Shown one piece after another: positions 33,481 through 42,476 of a stretch of DNA of 64,000 bases; position 1 is the stretch's first letter; each line of letters opens with the position of its first letter. Below the pieces are notes generated by a model that was not told where the DNA came from, made no database searches, and was given only the letters and a program-made list of their open reading frames with translations. This DNA is from JAKVAV01 sp047632755 (lineage in GTDB: Bacteria > Bacteroidota > Bacteroidia > Flavobacteriales_D > Cryomorphaceae), in assembly GCA_047632755.1 (NCBI GenBank), contig JBLIDT010000010.1:1-64000 (forward strand), given 5' to 3'. The translations under genes were made by a program, and so were the position numbers.

Positions 33481-33569
33481 ATGACTTGTTAATTATTGCC
33501 TGAATTCGGTTTATCTCTTCAATCTGTTACCATTAGCTTTAAAGTTGTTAAACTGAAAAATCAAAACCT

Positions 33570-35360
33570 ATGAGACCAATTCAACTCTTTATCGTTTCAT
33601 TCATCATCTGCGGCTCGAATGCTCTAGCACAAGAACAACCCAATACATTTGTATTTGAAGGGAATAACTTCAGATGGAATCAGTCAACTAATGGTAGTCT
33701 CTTTTTTGATGAAGCAGAAGGCCTTCCAGGCTTAAACGTTCCACTTGGTGAAGAAAACTATTCAATTTTTGGTTCTGCATTATGGCTGGGAGGAATAAAT
33801 GAAAGTGAAGAGCTGAAAATTTCATTTAGAAAGTTTTGTCAAAGCGATAATGAGGCGTGTTATGAGAATTGGGGTCCTTTGAAACTGAATGGAGAACTGA
33901 ATTCGACCGAAGACGTGGAAGGTTACAATATGATTTGGTTTGTGACAGCAGATCAAATTGAAAATCAAGTGATTTATTCAAACTGCCTAAATGATCCGAA
34001 CTGTGATGAAGCAACGGAATTTCCGAATTATGAAATTCCTGCTGACTTTTTGAGCTGGCCTGCTGAAGGTGGTGAGGGCTACGCAGAAAATCTTGCCCCT
34101 TTCGAAGACCGAAATGAGAATGGAATATACGACCCTGAGTCGGGAGATCATCCCGCCATTTGCGGAGATTTCTCGTCCTATGCCATCTGGAATGACCTGG
34201 GAACCGATAATATTCTTCAAGATGGATTTGAAATCGGTCTGGAAGTTCATACTATCGTATATGGATATGAGGCTACCGAAGGATCGGAATTTAATACACT
34301 CTTCGTTCAACATAAACTCTATAATAGAGGAACAGAAACTTTGACGGATACCTATACGGGTTTTTGGACCGATTTTGACTTGGGAAATCCTTCTGATGAT
34401 TATGTAGCGACCGATGTAGAAAGAAGTATGTTTTACGTTTACAATGGCGATGCTCTTGATGAGGGAAGTGCTTCTGGGCCTGGTTATGGAAGCGACATCC
34501 CTGCTATGGGGATTAAAGTTTTGGCGGGGCCTTTTCAAAACGCTAACGGAGTAGATGATTCTGCAGAATATCTTGAATTATACGCAAATGAAAGCTTTGG
34601 TTTCAATGATGGAGTCATTGACAATGAAAGAAGAGGCCTTTACAGTGCGTTATATCACAATAATACGGGTGGCCCTCAGGCCACTTGGGATCCGCAGTTA
34701 GCTATTGATTATTACAATTATTCAAAAGGGATCTGGCGAGATGGAACTCCTATGACCGTATCAGGATATGGATATAATCCAGCCGATCCCGATCTGCCTC
34801 TAGCGCGTTATACTTTTCTTGGAACCTCTGATCCTCTATTCGCGGGAACCAATGGGGAAGATCCAAACTATCCCATAGAAGGAGGCTGGACTGAAGAGAA
34901 CGAAGGCAATCCTCCGAGCGACCGCCGCATGGTCGGCTCTTCAGGCCCATTCACTTTTGCACCTGGCGACATCCAACACATCGACCTCGCCTACATCTTC
35001 GCTCGCGAGTCTTTCGATGATGAAGAAACAGTGATCGAAACCCTTCAGCGCTTTGCCGATGAAGTGGAAGGAATGCAGTGCGATCCTCTTCCTGCCATCG
35101 TTCTATCAACCGATAAAAGCCCGGAGCGCAAGCCTCTGCAAGTCTATCCCAATCCCAGTAGCGAGAGCTTCTCCTTTGATCTCCATGAAAACTCTGGTCA
35201 ATTGACCCTAATTGATATCACGGGAAAGGTCGTCTTGCAACAAAACCTGAATTCAGGTGTTCAACATATTGAAGTCACCAAACTATCGGATGGCATCTAT
35301 ATAATTCAGGTGAGATCAAAACAGTCGATTTACCACGGAAAAGTGATTATTGAAAACTGA
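33570..35360 (+). CDS. Large secreted protein with T9SS sorting domain, function unknown
   Basis: A 596-residue exported protein (signal peptide MRPIQLFIVSFIICGSNALA). The body does not match a family I can name. It has a beta-rich N-terminal part (ENYSIFGSALWLGGINESEELK), a region with DRNENGIYDPESGDHPAICGD that resembles a calcium-binding loop, and a pattern common to uncharacterised Bacteroidota surface proteins: YNRGTETLTDTYTGFWTDFDLG followed by FTFAPGDIQHIDLAYIFAR. The C-terminus is a type A sorting domain (LQVYPNPSSESFSFDL ... LSDGIYIIQVRSK). It ends 40 bp before the his leader, so the his promoter lies directly after its stop. Confidence 0.8.
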   Translation: MRPIQLFIVSFIICGSNALAQEQPNTFVFEGNNFRWNQSTNGSLFFDEAEGLPGLNVPLGEENYSIFGSALWLGGINESEELKISFRKFCQSDNEACYENWGPLKLNGELNSTEDVEGYNMIWFVTADQIENQVIYSNCLNDPNCDEATEFPNYEIPADFLSWPAEGGEGYAENLAPFEDRNENGIYDPESGDHPAICGDFSSYAIWNDLGTDNILQDGFEIGLEVHTIVYGYEATEGSEFNTLFVQHKLYNRGTETLTDTYTGFWTDFDLGNPSDDYVATDVERSMFYVYNGDALDEGSASGPGYGSDIPAMGIKVLAGPFQNANGVDDSAEYLELYANESFGFNDGVIDNERRGLYSALYHNNTGGPQATWDPQLAIDYYNYSKGIWRDGTPMTVSGYGYNPADPDLPLARYTFLGTSDPLFAGTNGEDPNYPIEGGWTEENEGNPPSDRRMVGSSGPFTFAPGDIQHIDLAYIFARESFDDEETVIETLQRFADEVEGMQCDPLPAIVLSTDKSPERKPLQVYPNPSSESFSFDLHENSGQLTLIDITGKVVLQQNLNSGVQHIEVTKLSDGIYIIQVRSKQSIYHGKVIIEN

Positions 35361-35361
35361 A

Positions 35362-35394
35362 TTTGCTCAACTCAAAAATTATCTATTAAATTTG
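35362..35394 (+). promoter_or_regulatory. his operon promoter
   Basis: TTTG (35362-35365) and TAAATTTG (35387-35394) are separated by 21 bp, an exact fit to the Bacteroidota -33/-7 consensus. Initiation is expected at about 35398-35401, at or next to the leader-peptide ATG (35401), so the leader is probably read from a leaderless or near-leaderless mRNA. Confidence 0.75.
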
Positions 35395-35400
35395 CCCGAA

Positions 35401-35463
35401 ATGAATCTTAACAAAACACATCACCATCATCTTACTTCCTCAGACAATTCTGAAGAACGTTGA
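35401..35463 (+). CDS. hisL: his operon leader peptide
   Basis: A 20-codon reading frame MNLNKTHHHHLTSSDNSEER containing four consecutive His codons (CAT CAC CAT CAT, 35419-35430). It lies directly between a consensus promoter and an intrinsic terminator upstream of hisG. This is the arrangement of a classical histidine attenuator: ribosome stalling at the His codons when charged tRNA-His is scarce would favour an alternative RNA fold and let polymerase pass the terminator. A small hairpin (35473-35478/35484-35489) between the frame and the terminator may belong to the alternative structure. No cloning artefact is suggested, as the neighbouring sequence is native and the run is four His only. 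Confidence 0.85.
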   Translation: MNLNKTHHHHLTSSDNSEER

Positions 35464-35493
35464 TGCTGTAGTGTAAATCATAAATTTACTTAG

Positions 35494-35522
35494 AGCCCCT
35501 CCGACTTCGGAGGGGCTTTTTT
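35494..35522 (+). terminator. his attenuator terminator
   Basis: The 10-bp stem AGCCCCTCCG/CGGAGGGGCT (35494-35503, 35508-35517) with a 4-nt loop is followed by a T run to 35522. It sits 30 bp after the leader stop and 20 bp before hisG. Confidence 0.9.
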
Positions 35523-35542
35523 ATTGAACAAAAATCGAAAGA

Positions 35543-36394
35543 ATGAAATTGAAAATAGCCGTACAAAAAGGTGGAAGATTGAGTGAAAAGAGCGTGGAGC
35601 TTTTGAAGAACTGTGGAATCAAAGTTTCCAATGGTGGTAAGCTCAGAAGCGAAGCCACCAACTTCCCCTTGGAAGTGTTGTACCTGAGAGATGACGATAT
35701 TCCGCAATACGTAGCTGATGGCGTCGCCGATTTGGGCATCGTCGGTGAAAATGTGGTGAAAGAAAAAAAGAAAGCCGTAGAGATTGCCGAAGCTTTGGGT
35801 TTTGCCAAATGCCGACTTTCAATGGCGGTGCAAAGAGAAATCGACTATCCGGGTCTGGATTGGTTCAATGGTAAAAAGATAGCCACGAGTTACCCAAATA
35901 TCGTCCAAAAATTTCTCGACGAGAAAGGACTGACCGCCGAAATCGAAGAAATCAGCGGAAGTGTAGAAATCGCGCCAAGCATTGGCTTGGCTGATTCTGT
36001 TTGCGATATCGTAAGCACTGGAAGCACGCTTTTGGCCAATGGCCTCAAAGAAGTCGAGACGGTAGATCGAAGCGAAGCGGTTTTGATTCAAAACATGAAT
36101 CTCAGTGCAGAGAAAGCCGAACTAGTCGAGAAACTTCTCTTTAGAATTCGAGCGGTCAACAAAGCCGACAAGTTTAAATACATCTTGCTCAATGCCCCCA
36201 ACGATTCACTCGACGAAATTACCTCTCTCCTTCCGGGAATGAAAAGTCCCACAGTGCTTCCCTTGGCCAAAGAAGGCTGGAGTAGCTTGCACTCGGTGGT
36301 GAAGGAAGACGAATTTTGGGAAGTGATCGATAAACTAAGATCAGCAGGAGCTGAGGGTGTGTTGGTATGTCCAATCGAAAAAATGGTACTATGA
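35543..36394 (+). CDS. hisG: ATP phosphoribosyltransferase (long form)
   Basis: First and committed step of histidine synthesis: ATP + PRPP to phosphoribosyl-ATP. At 283 residues it is the long, HisZ-independent form. The catalytic domain has AVQKGGRLSEKSVELL, GVADLGIVGENVV and the PRPP-binding loop DIVSTGSTLLANGL. The C-terminal domain (about residues 210-283, DEITSLLPGMKSPTVLPLAKEGW) is the ferredoxin-like regulatory domain that binds histidine. The operon is therefore controlled both by attenuation and by feedback. It overlaps hisD by 4 bp (ATGA). Confidence 0.96.
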   Translation: MKLKIAVQKGGRLSEKSVELLKNCGIKVSNGGKLRSEATNFPLEVLYLRDDDIPQYVADGVADLGIVGENVVKEKKKAVEIAEALGFAKCRLSMAVQREIDYPGLDWFNGKKIATSYPNIVQKFLDEKGLTAEIEEISGSVEIAPSIGLADSVCDIVSTGSTLLANGLKEVETVDRSEAVLIQNMNLSAEKAELVEKLLFRIRAVNKADKFKYILLNAPNDSLDEITSLLPGMKSPTVLPLAKEGWSSLHSVVKEDEFWEVIDKLRSAGAEGVLVCPIEKMVL

Positions 36395-37671
36395 AAACGC
36401 TGAAGTACCCTGAAGAATCAAGGTGGGCGGATCTCGCTAAGAGACCCGATTTCGACAACGAGTCAATCGAGACGACCGTGACGGAAATCCTGAAAGAAGT
36501 GAAAACCCTTGGAGATGAGGCAGTCGCTGAATTTTCTGTGCGATTTGATGCTTTCAAGAAAGGCTCCTCTCTTCGGTTTGATACTACGGACGATTCACGC
36601 ATCATCCCAGAGCTGCAAGAAGCAATCGATTTAGCCCTATCAAACATCGAAACCTTCCACGGCGCTCAAGCAGAAGTACCAAAACGTATCGAAACCCAGC
36701 CTGGGGTTACTTGTTGGCGCAAAAGCTTGCCCATCGAAAAGGTGGGACTTTACATTCCAGGGGGAACAGCTCCTCTCCTCTCCTCTTTGATGATGCTCGG
36801 CGTTCCCGCTAAGCTCGCAGGCTGCCAAGAAGTAGTCATCTGCACGCCTCCAGGCAAGGACGGATCTATTCACCCAGCGATCATCTACATCGCCCAAAAA
36901 CTGGGATTCGACACCATCTTCAAAATTGGTGGCGCCCAAGCAATCGCAGCAATGGCCTATGGGACGGAGAGCGTTCCCAAAGTGGATAAAATCTTCGGCC
37001 CAGGAAATCGATTTGTGACCTTGGCGAAGCAGATGGTTCAACAAGAAGGAACCGCCATCGATATGCCCGCAGGCCCAAGCGAAGTTCTCGTCATTGCCGA
37101 TGTCGAGAGCAATGCGGCCTTTGTCGCTGCCGATCTATTGAGTCAAGCCGAACACGGTACGGACAGTCAAGTGGTATTGGTGATGAGCGAAGAACGAGGC
37201 GATACAACAAGCAAATTGGAAGAGATTCTTAATGAGATCGAAGCTCAAGTTTCTGTTTTACCTCGCCAAGAAGTATCCCGTAAAGCTCTTGAAAACAGTT
37301 TGGCGATCGTGTTGAAAACAGATCAAGAGGCGATGGATTTCTCCAATCGATATGCACCCGAGCACCTCATCCTTTCTACCGAAAACGCTCGAGAATTGGC
37401 CGAACTTGTTCAAACGGCGGGAAGCGTCTTTATCGGAAAGTGGAGTTGCGAAAGTTTGGGCGATTACGCCAGCGGAACCAACCATACTTTGCCTACGAAC
37501 GGCTATGCTCGAAGCTATTCGGGAGTATCGCTCGATAGCTTTGTGAAAAAAGTGACCTTCCAAGAAGTAACGAGAGAAGGACTAGAAAACATCGGTCGAG
37601 CGGTTGAACTATTGGCGGAAGCCGAAGGACTCCAAGCCCACAAAAATGCGGTAAGTCTGCGACTAAAATGA
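36391..37671 (+). CDS. hisD: Histidinol dehydrogenase
   Basis: Last two oxidation steps: histidinol to histidine with NAD+. The start at 36391 overlaps the hisG stop (ATGA); an upstream in-frame start exists but would lie inside hisG. The protein has 426 residues. Zinc-site residues are visible in LLSQAEHGTDSQ (Gln, His) and ESLGDYASGTNHTLPT (Asp), with the final His in HKNAVSLR. The Rossmann-side motif YIPGGTAPLLSSLMM and FKIGGAQAIAAMAYG are typical. The hisC start overlaps its stop by 4 bp. Confidence 0.96.
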   Translation: MKTLKYPEESRWADLAKRPDFDNESIETTVTEILKEVKTLGDEAVAEFSVRFDAFKKGSSLRFDTTDDSRIIPELQEAIDLALSNIETFHGAQAEVPKRIETQPGVTCWRKSLPIEKVGLYIPGGTAPLLSSLMMLGVPAKLAGCQEVVICTPPGKDGSIHPAIIYIAQKLGFDTIFKIGGAQAIAAMAYGTESVPKVDKIFGPGNRFVTLAKQMVQQEGTAIDMPAGPSEVLVIADVESNAAFVAADLLSQAEHGTDSQVVLVMSEERGDTTSKLEEILNEIEAQVSVLPRQEVSRKALENSLAIVLKTDQEAMDFSNRYAPEHLILSTENARELAELVQTAGSVFIGKWSCESLGDYASGTNHTLPTNGYARSYSGVSLDSFVKKVTFQEVTREGLENIGRAVELLAEAEGLQAHKNAVSLRLK

Positions 37672-38702
37672 AAACTGATTTCAACATAATGAATCTGGTT
37701 CGGGAGAATGTGAAAGCGCTCTCGCCATACCGCAGTGCACGAGATGAATTCGAAGGGGAAGCCTCGATTAGTCTTGACGCGAATGAAAACCCATTCGATC
37801 ACAAGAATTTGAATCGCTATCCCGATCCCTATCAGCGAAAGCTGAAACAGAAAATCAGCGAGTTGAAGGGCGTTAAAGAATCCTCTATCTTCCTTGGGAA
37901 CGGCAGCGATGAGGCGATTGATTTGCTGATCCGCGCCTTCTGCGAACCTCGTGAGGATTCAATTCTCATCTTCACTCCCACTTACGGGATGTACCAGATT
38001 TCAGCCGACATCAACGCAATAGAGACGGTTGAAATTCCGCTAACGACCGATTTTCAAATAGACGTTGAAAGGGCCTCGAAAATAGACGCTAAGGTCACTT
38101 TCATTTGCTCTCCGAATAATCCAACGGGAAATGATATGGATACTCAGATTGTAGAAAGCATCCTCAGAACGAGCAACGGTTTAGTCATTATCGACGAGGC
38201 CTACATCGATTTCTCGAAAAGGAAATCGTGGACTGAACGGCTAGAAGAATTCCCCAATTTAGTTGTCCTTCAGACGTTCTCTAAAGCTTATGGGATGGCT
38301 TCCATTCGATTGGGTATGGCTTTCGCCAATGAAGAAATCGTAAGCATTCTGAATAAGATCAAGCCGCCCTATAACGTGAATGGGCTGACCCAGAATTATG
38401 CATTGCAAGCCTTGGAGCATAAAGAAGCGGTACTTTCCGAAATTGATACGATCCTAAAAGAACGCCAGTGGATGAAAATGGCATTGCTCAAGCTCAAAGG
38501 GGTGAGAAAAATCTATCCTTCGGAGGCAAACTTTCTGCTCATCGAAATTGATCGGGCAAAAGTTCTTTACCAGCACTTGGCCGAAAAAGGAATCGTCGTT
38601 CGCGACCGCTCTAGTCAAGTCAATGACGCTTTGAGGATTACCATTGGTACCCCAAGGGAAAACAAAACTTTAATCGAAAACATTAAAGCCTTCTACGCAT
38701 GA
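37668..38702 (+). CDS. hisC: Histidinol-phosphate aminotransferase
   Basis: PLP enzyme converting imidazole-acetol phosphate to histidinol phosphate. It has 344 residues, fold type I. Visible motifs are SLDANENPFD near the N-terminus, the PLP-phosphate site LGNGSDEAIDLLIRAF, CSPNNPTGND, IIDEAYIDFS (Asp contacting the pyridine N) and FSKAYGMASIRLG with the Schiff-base Lys. ATG 37668 overlaps the hisD stop; a second Met seven codons later is also possible. Confidence 0.95.
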   Translation: MKTDFNIMNLVRENVKALSPYRSARDEFEGEASISLDANENPFDHKNLNRYPDPYQRKLKQKISELKGVKESSIFLGNGSDEAIDLLIRAFCEPREDSILIFTPTYGMYQISADINAIETVEIPLTTDFQIDVERASKIDAKVTFICSPNNPTGNDMDTQIVESILRTSNGLVIIDEAYIDFSKRKSWTERLEEFPNLVVLQTFSKAYGMASIRLGMAFANEEIVSILNKIKPPYNVNGLTQNYALQALEHKEAVLSEIDTILKERQWMKMALLKLKGVRKIYPSEANFLLIEIDRAKVLYQHLAEKGIVVRDRSSQVNDALRITIGTPRENKTLIENIKAFYA

Positions 38703-39787
38703 AAAAAGTACTTTTTATCGACCGCGATGGAACCATCATCGAAGAACCAGCAGACGAGCAAATTGACAGCTTCGAGAAGCTACGTTTCCTGCCTGGAGCA
38801 ATAACTAACTTGGCACGAATAGCACGAGAAACGGATTTCCTTTTGGTAATGGTAACCAACCAAGACGGACTGGGAACGGAGACTCATCCCGAAGAAAATT
38901 TTTGGCCACCACATAACAAGATGCTGCAAATCTTGGAAGATGAAGGCATCCACTTTGACGAGATACTGATTGACCACACTCGAGCCGAAGAAAATATTCC
39001 TACCCGAAAACCAGGCACAGCTTTATTGACTCACTACCTGAAAGGTGATTACGACTTGGCCAATTCCTATGTCTTAGGCGATCGGAAAAGCGATATTCAA
39101 CTTGCAGAAAATTTGGGAGCACAGGCCATTTTCATTGCTATTGAAAACGATGATAGCGCTGCTCTTTCTACCAATGACTGGGAGGAAATCTACAAGTTTC
39201 TAAAAGGAAGGTTTCGCAAAGCGGAAGTAAAGCGAGGGACGACTGAAACAGATATCAAAATCGCATTGAACCTCGATGGTTCAGGGCGATCAAAGATTTC
39301 AACTGGTCTATCCTTCTTTGACCACATGCTGGAGCAATTGGCTAAGCACGGAGGCATCGATCTTGAAATCGCTGTGAAAGGAGACCTGAACGTCGATGAG
39401 CACCACACCATTGAAGACACTGGCTTGGCCTTGGGTGAAGCTTTCCGAAAAGCGCTAGGAACCAAAAAGGGAATTTCTCGATATGGATTCACATTGCCTA
39501 TGGACGATTGTTTGGCGCAAGTCGCTTTGGATTTTGGCGGAAGGCCATGGCTAATTTGGGAAGCAGAATTCAACCGAGAAAAAATTGGTGAAATGCCTAC
39601 AGAAATGTTCTCTCACTTTTTCAAAAGCTTTGCCGACGCATCTATGTGCAATCTCAACATCAAAGCCGAAGGAGAAAACGAACACCACAAAATTGAATCG
39701 ATTTTCAAAGCTTGGTCGTGCGCCATTCGCATGGCTATTGCCGATACAGGCGATTACCGAATTCCCAGCACCAAAGGAAGCCTATGA
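38699..39787 (+). CDS. hisB: Bifunctional histidinol-phosphatase / imidazoleglycerol-phosphate dehydratase
   Basis: A 362-residue fusion. The N-terminal HAD phosphatase (residues 1-165) has FIDRDGTI with the nucleophile Asp, MVTNQDGLGTE, and YVLGDRKSDIQLAENLG. The C-terminal IGP dehydratase (about residues 170-362) has the Mn-binding DEHHTIEDTGLALG and ENEHHKIESIFKAW. The fusion order matches gammaproteobacterial and Bacteroidota HisB. It overlaps both hisC and hisH by 4 bp. Confidence 0.96.
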   Translation: MKKVLFIDRDGTIIEEPADEQIDSFEKLRFLPGAITNLARIARETDFLLVMVTNQDGLGTETHPEENFWPPHNKMLQILEDEGIHFDEILIDHTRAEENIPTRKPGTALLTHYLKGDYDLANSYVLGDRKSDIQLAENLGAQAIFIAIENDDSAALSTNDWEEIYKFLKGRFRKAEVKRGTTETDIKIALNLDGSGRSKISTGLSFFDHMLEQLAKHGGIDLEIAVKGDLNVDEHHTIEDTGLALGEAFRKALGTKKGISRYGFTLPMDDCLAQVALDFGGRPWLIWEAEFNREKIGEMPTEMFSHFFKSFADASMCNLNIKAEGENEHHKIESIFKAWSCAIRMAIADTGDYRIPSTKGSL

Positions 39788-40368
39788 TCGCAATCGTAGA
39801 TTACAATGCAGGTAACGTGCGCTCGGTTTTAAACGCTCTTCATCGACTTGGAGCCGAAGCTGAAGTATCGGCGAATCCAGAGGTATTAAAAAAAGCCGAT
39901 AGAGTTATTTTTCCTGGGGTAGGAAATGCCAAACACGCCATGGAAAACTTGAGAGAAAGAAGATTAGACAAAGTCTTGCTTGAATTGACGCAGCCGTTTT
40001 TAGGTATCTGTCTTGGCATGCAACTCATGTGCAGTCATAGCGAAGAAGGAGATACCGATTGCCTCCATATTTTTCCCGAAAAGGTGAAACGCTTTGAAGC
40101 AGACAAGCGCGTTCCCCATATGGGTTGGAATGAGTTGACCGAAATGAAAGCCCCTCTATTTTCAGGATTGCTCGATCGCAGTGATGTATATTTTGTTCAC
40201 TCTTACTTTGTGGAATTGGGTGCTGACACTTCCGCAAAAAGTGAATATGGTCAACCATTTACGGCAGCACTTCAACGCGGTAATTTTTACGGAGTTCAGT
40301 TTCACCCTGAAAAATCGGGCGAGACCGGAGCCAAAATCCTGTCCAACTTTTTAAAAATCAACCCATGA
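39784..40368 (+). CDS. hisH: Imidazole glycerol phosphate synthase, glutaminase subunit
   Basis: Class I glutamine amidotransferase that supplies ammonia to HisF. The start MIAIVDYNAGNVRSV at 39784 overlaps the hisB stop; a frame extending back to 39712 lies inside hisB. The protein has 194 residues. The triad is visible: Cys in LGICLGMQLMC, and His and Glu in VQFHPEKSG. Oxyanion region FPGVGNAKHAM is normal. Confidence 0.96.
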   Translation: MIAIVDYNAGNVRSVLNALHRLGAEAEVSANPEVLKKADRVIFPGVGNAKHAMENLRERRLDKVLLELTQPFLGICLGMQLMCSHSEEGDTDCLHIFPEKVKRFEADKRVPHMGWNELTEMKAPLFSGLLDRSDVYFVHSYFVELGADTSAKSEYGQPFTAALQRGNFYGVQFHPEKSGETGAKILSNFLKINP

Positions 40369-41081
40369 AAATTATACCCGCCATTGACTTGATGGATGGC
40401 AAATGTGTCAGACTAACGAAAGGCGATTTCAGTACAAAGAAGGAATACTCTAGTGATCCATTGAACATGGCGATGCGATTTGCAGATGCAGGCCTGAGCT
40501 ATCTCCACTTGGTAGATCTAGACGGAGCAAGGACTGGGCAATTGGTGAACTATAAGACGCTTGAAAAGATTGCTTCAAAGACAATGCTGGAAATCGATTT
40601 CGGCGGAGGAATCAAGTCAGACGAATCGATTCGTATCGCTTTTGAATCTGGTGCAAAGAAAGTGACACTCGGAAGCATAGCTGTAAATAACCGCGAAAAA
40701 GTGGCTGAGTGGCTGGGAATTTACGGAAGTGAAAAGCTGATATTAGGCGCGGATGTGAAAGGCGAGAAAATTGCCATTTCGGGATGGACTGAGACAGGCG
40801 ATGAATATGTCTTTGACTTTGTGAGAGAATACTTGGAGAAAGGACTCAAAACGGTAATCAGTACTGATGTAGAAAAGGATGGAATGCTTGAAGGCCCTTC
40901 ATTCGAATTGTACAAAAAGCTATTGGGAGAAATTGAGAATCTGAATCTCATTGCCAGTGGCGGAATCAGAGACATGGATGACTTGGAGAAACTGAAAACG
41001 ATGGGAATGCACGGAGCGATTATCGGAAAAGCCATTTACGAAGGACGGATTGACTTAAAAGACCTTTCCCAGTTATGCTAA
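40365..41081 (+). CDS. hisA: Phosphoribosylformimino-5-aminoimidazole carboxamide ribotide isomerase
   Basis: TIM-barrel isomerase, fourth step of the pathway. It has 238 residues, with the N-terminal IPAIDLMDGKCVRL (catalytic Asp), first phosphate site EIDFGGGIKSDESI, catalytic Asp in VISTDVEKDGMLEG, and second phosphate site LIASGGIRDMDDL. It overlaps hisH by 4 bp and hisF by 7 bp. Confidence 0.96.
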   Translation: MKIIPAIDLMDGKCVRLTKGDFSTKKEYSSDPLNMAMRFADAGLSYLHLVDLDGARTGQLVNYKTLEKIASKTMLEIDFGGGIKSDESIRIAFESGAKKVTLGSIAVNNREKVAEWLGIYGSEKLILGADVKGEKIAISGWTETGDEYVFDFVREYLEKGLKTVISTDVEKDGMLEGPSFELYKKLLGEIENLNLIASGGIRDMDDLEKLKTMGMHGAIIGKAIYEGRIDLKDLSQLC

Positions 41082-41821
41082 AAAAACGAATCATTCCCTG
41101 TCTTGACATCAAGGATGACCGCACGGTTAAAGGCATCAACTTTATCAACCTGCGCGATGCTGGTGATCCCGTAGAATTGGCGGAAGCCTATTCAAAACAG
41201 GGCGCAGATGAGCTGGTATTTCTGGATATTACCGCTACGGTGGACAAGCGCAAAACTCTGGTAGAATTAGTGGAACGCATCTCCGCACGCATCGACATTC
41301 CATTCACCGTGGGTGGTGGAATATCGAGTGTGGAAGATGTCGCGGCGCTGCTCAAAGCAGGTGCTGATAAGGTCAGTGTGAACTCCTCTGCCGTGCAGCG
41401 GCCCGACCTGCTCAACGAGATATCAGAACGATTTGGAAATCAATGCTTGGTGCTGGGCCTTGACGCCAATTGGCTGGACGGCCAATGGGTGGTTTTTACG
41501 CACGGTGGCAGAACTCCAACAGGCAGACAAGCCATTGACTGGGCCAAAGAAGCCGAGCAACGCGGAGCGGGAGAAATCCTTCTCACTTCCATGAGAAAAG
41601 ACGGAACCAAAAGTGGATTCGATATTCAATTGACCACAGCCATAAGTGATGCAACGAATATTCCGATCATCGCATCGGGAGGTGCAGGAAAAATTGAAGA
41701 TTTCGTAGAGATCTTTCACATTGCAGATGCGGCGCTAGCAGCGAGTATTTTCCACTTTGGAGAAATCCACATTCCCGAACTAAAACAGACATTAAGAACT
41801 CAAAAAATTGCCATACGATGA
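41075..41821 (+). CDS. hisF: Imidazole glycerol phosphate synthase, cyclase subunit
   Basis: TIM-barrel cyclase that forms IGP and AICAR with ammonia from HisH. It has 248 residues, with catalytic Asp in RIIPCLDIKDDRTVKG, phosphate sites FTVGGGISSVEDV and IIASGGAGKIEDFVE, and the second Asp in LTSMRKDGTKSGFD. Normal length; it overlaps hisA by 7 bp and hisI by 4 bp. Confidence 0.96.
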   Translation: MLKKRIIPCLDIKDDRTVKGINFINLRDAGDPVELAEAYSKQGADELVFLDITATVDKRKTLVELVERISARIDIPFTVGGGISSVEDVAALLKAGADKVSVNSSAVQRPDLLNEISERFGNQCLVLGLDANWLDGQWVVFTHGGRTPTGRQAIDWAKEAEQRGAGEILLTSMRKDGTKSGFDIQLTTAISDATNIPIIASGGAGKIEDFVEIFHIADAALAASIFHFGEIHIPELKQTLRTQKIAIR

Positions 41822-42408
41822 ATCCCGATTTTAATAAAGGTGAAGGCCTGATACCAGTGATAGTGCAAGAAGCTCGAACCAAGGAAGTGCTGATGCTGGG
41901 CTATATGAATGAAGAGGCATTCGCAGAAACAAAGTCAAAAAGACTTGTCACTTTCTTCAGCCGAAGTAAGGGCAGACTTTGGACCAAAGGCGAAACCTCA
42001 GGAAATCACTTGAAATTCATTTCTGCCAAGCTAGATTGTGATCGGGATACACTACTTATTCAAGCCATTCCTACTGGCCCGGTGTGTCATCAAGGGACAG
42101 ATACGTGCTTTGGCGAAAGCAGTGCCAAGGGGTTCATTTATGAATTGGAAGCGACGATTAAAGACCGAAAAGAAAATCCTCAAGAAGGATCATATACCAC
42201 TTCCTTATTCAATAAAGGAATGAATAAGATCGCTCAAAAGGTGGGTGAAGAAGCAGTGGAACTCGTTATTGAGGCCAAAGATGATAATGCCGATCTTTTT
42301 AAAAACGAGGCGGCCGACTTAATATACCACTTTCTGATCCTGCTTCGTGCCAAAAACTTCGAACTTAAAGAGATTGAAGAGATTTTAGTGGCTAGGCAAA
42401 AATCATAA
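41818..42408 (+). CDS. hisIE: Bifunctional phosphoribosyl-AMP cyclohydrolase / phosphoribosyl-ATP pyrophosphatase
   Basis: A 196-residue fusion catalysing the second and third steps. The HisI part (residues 1-105) has MLGYMNEEAFAETK and the zinc-binding CDRDTLLIQ and VCHQGTDTCFG. The HisE part (about 110-196) is a MazG-like helix bundle with KVGEEAVELVIEAKDDN and NEAADLIYHFLILL. It is the last gene of the operon; no terminator is obvious in the 68 bp before the next promoter. Confidence 0.95.
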   Translation: MNPDFNKGEGLIPVIVQEARTKEVLMLGYMNEEAFAETKSKRLVTFFSRSKGRLWTKGETSGNHLKFISAKLDCDRDTLLIQAIPTGPVCHQGTDTCFGESSAKGFIYELEATIKDRKENPQEGSYTTSLFNKGMNKIAQKVGEEAVELVIEAKDDNADLFKNEAADLIYHFLILLRAKNFELKEIEEILVARQKS

Positions 42409-42445
42409 AGTGCTGCCTTTGAGGTTTTTCGACACCATATTTTTC

Positions 42446-42453
42446 TATATTTG
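42446..42453 (+). promoter_or_regulatory. Putative -7 box of the SRPBCC lipoprotein gene
   Basis: TATATTTG, exact TAnnTTTG, lies 23 bp before the ATG at 42477. A TTTG at 42418-42421 is 24 bp upstream, slightly wider than usual. Confidence 0.5.
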
Positions 42454-42476
42454 GTATTGAACTAAACCCTATCACC

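Noticed and set aside
35419..35430. His run as a cloning tag artefact
   Set aside because: Only four His codons, followed by a native hairpin-terminator and hisG in the expected order; no vector sequence.
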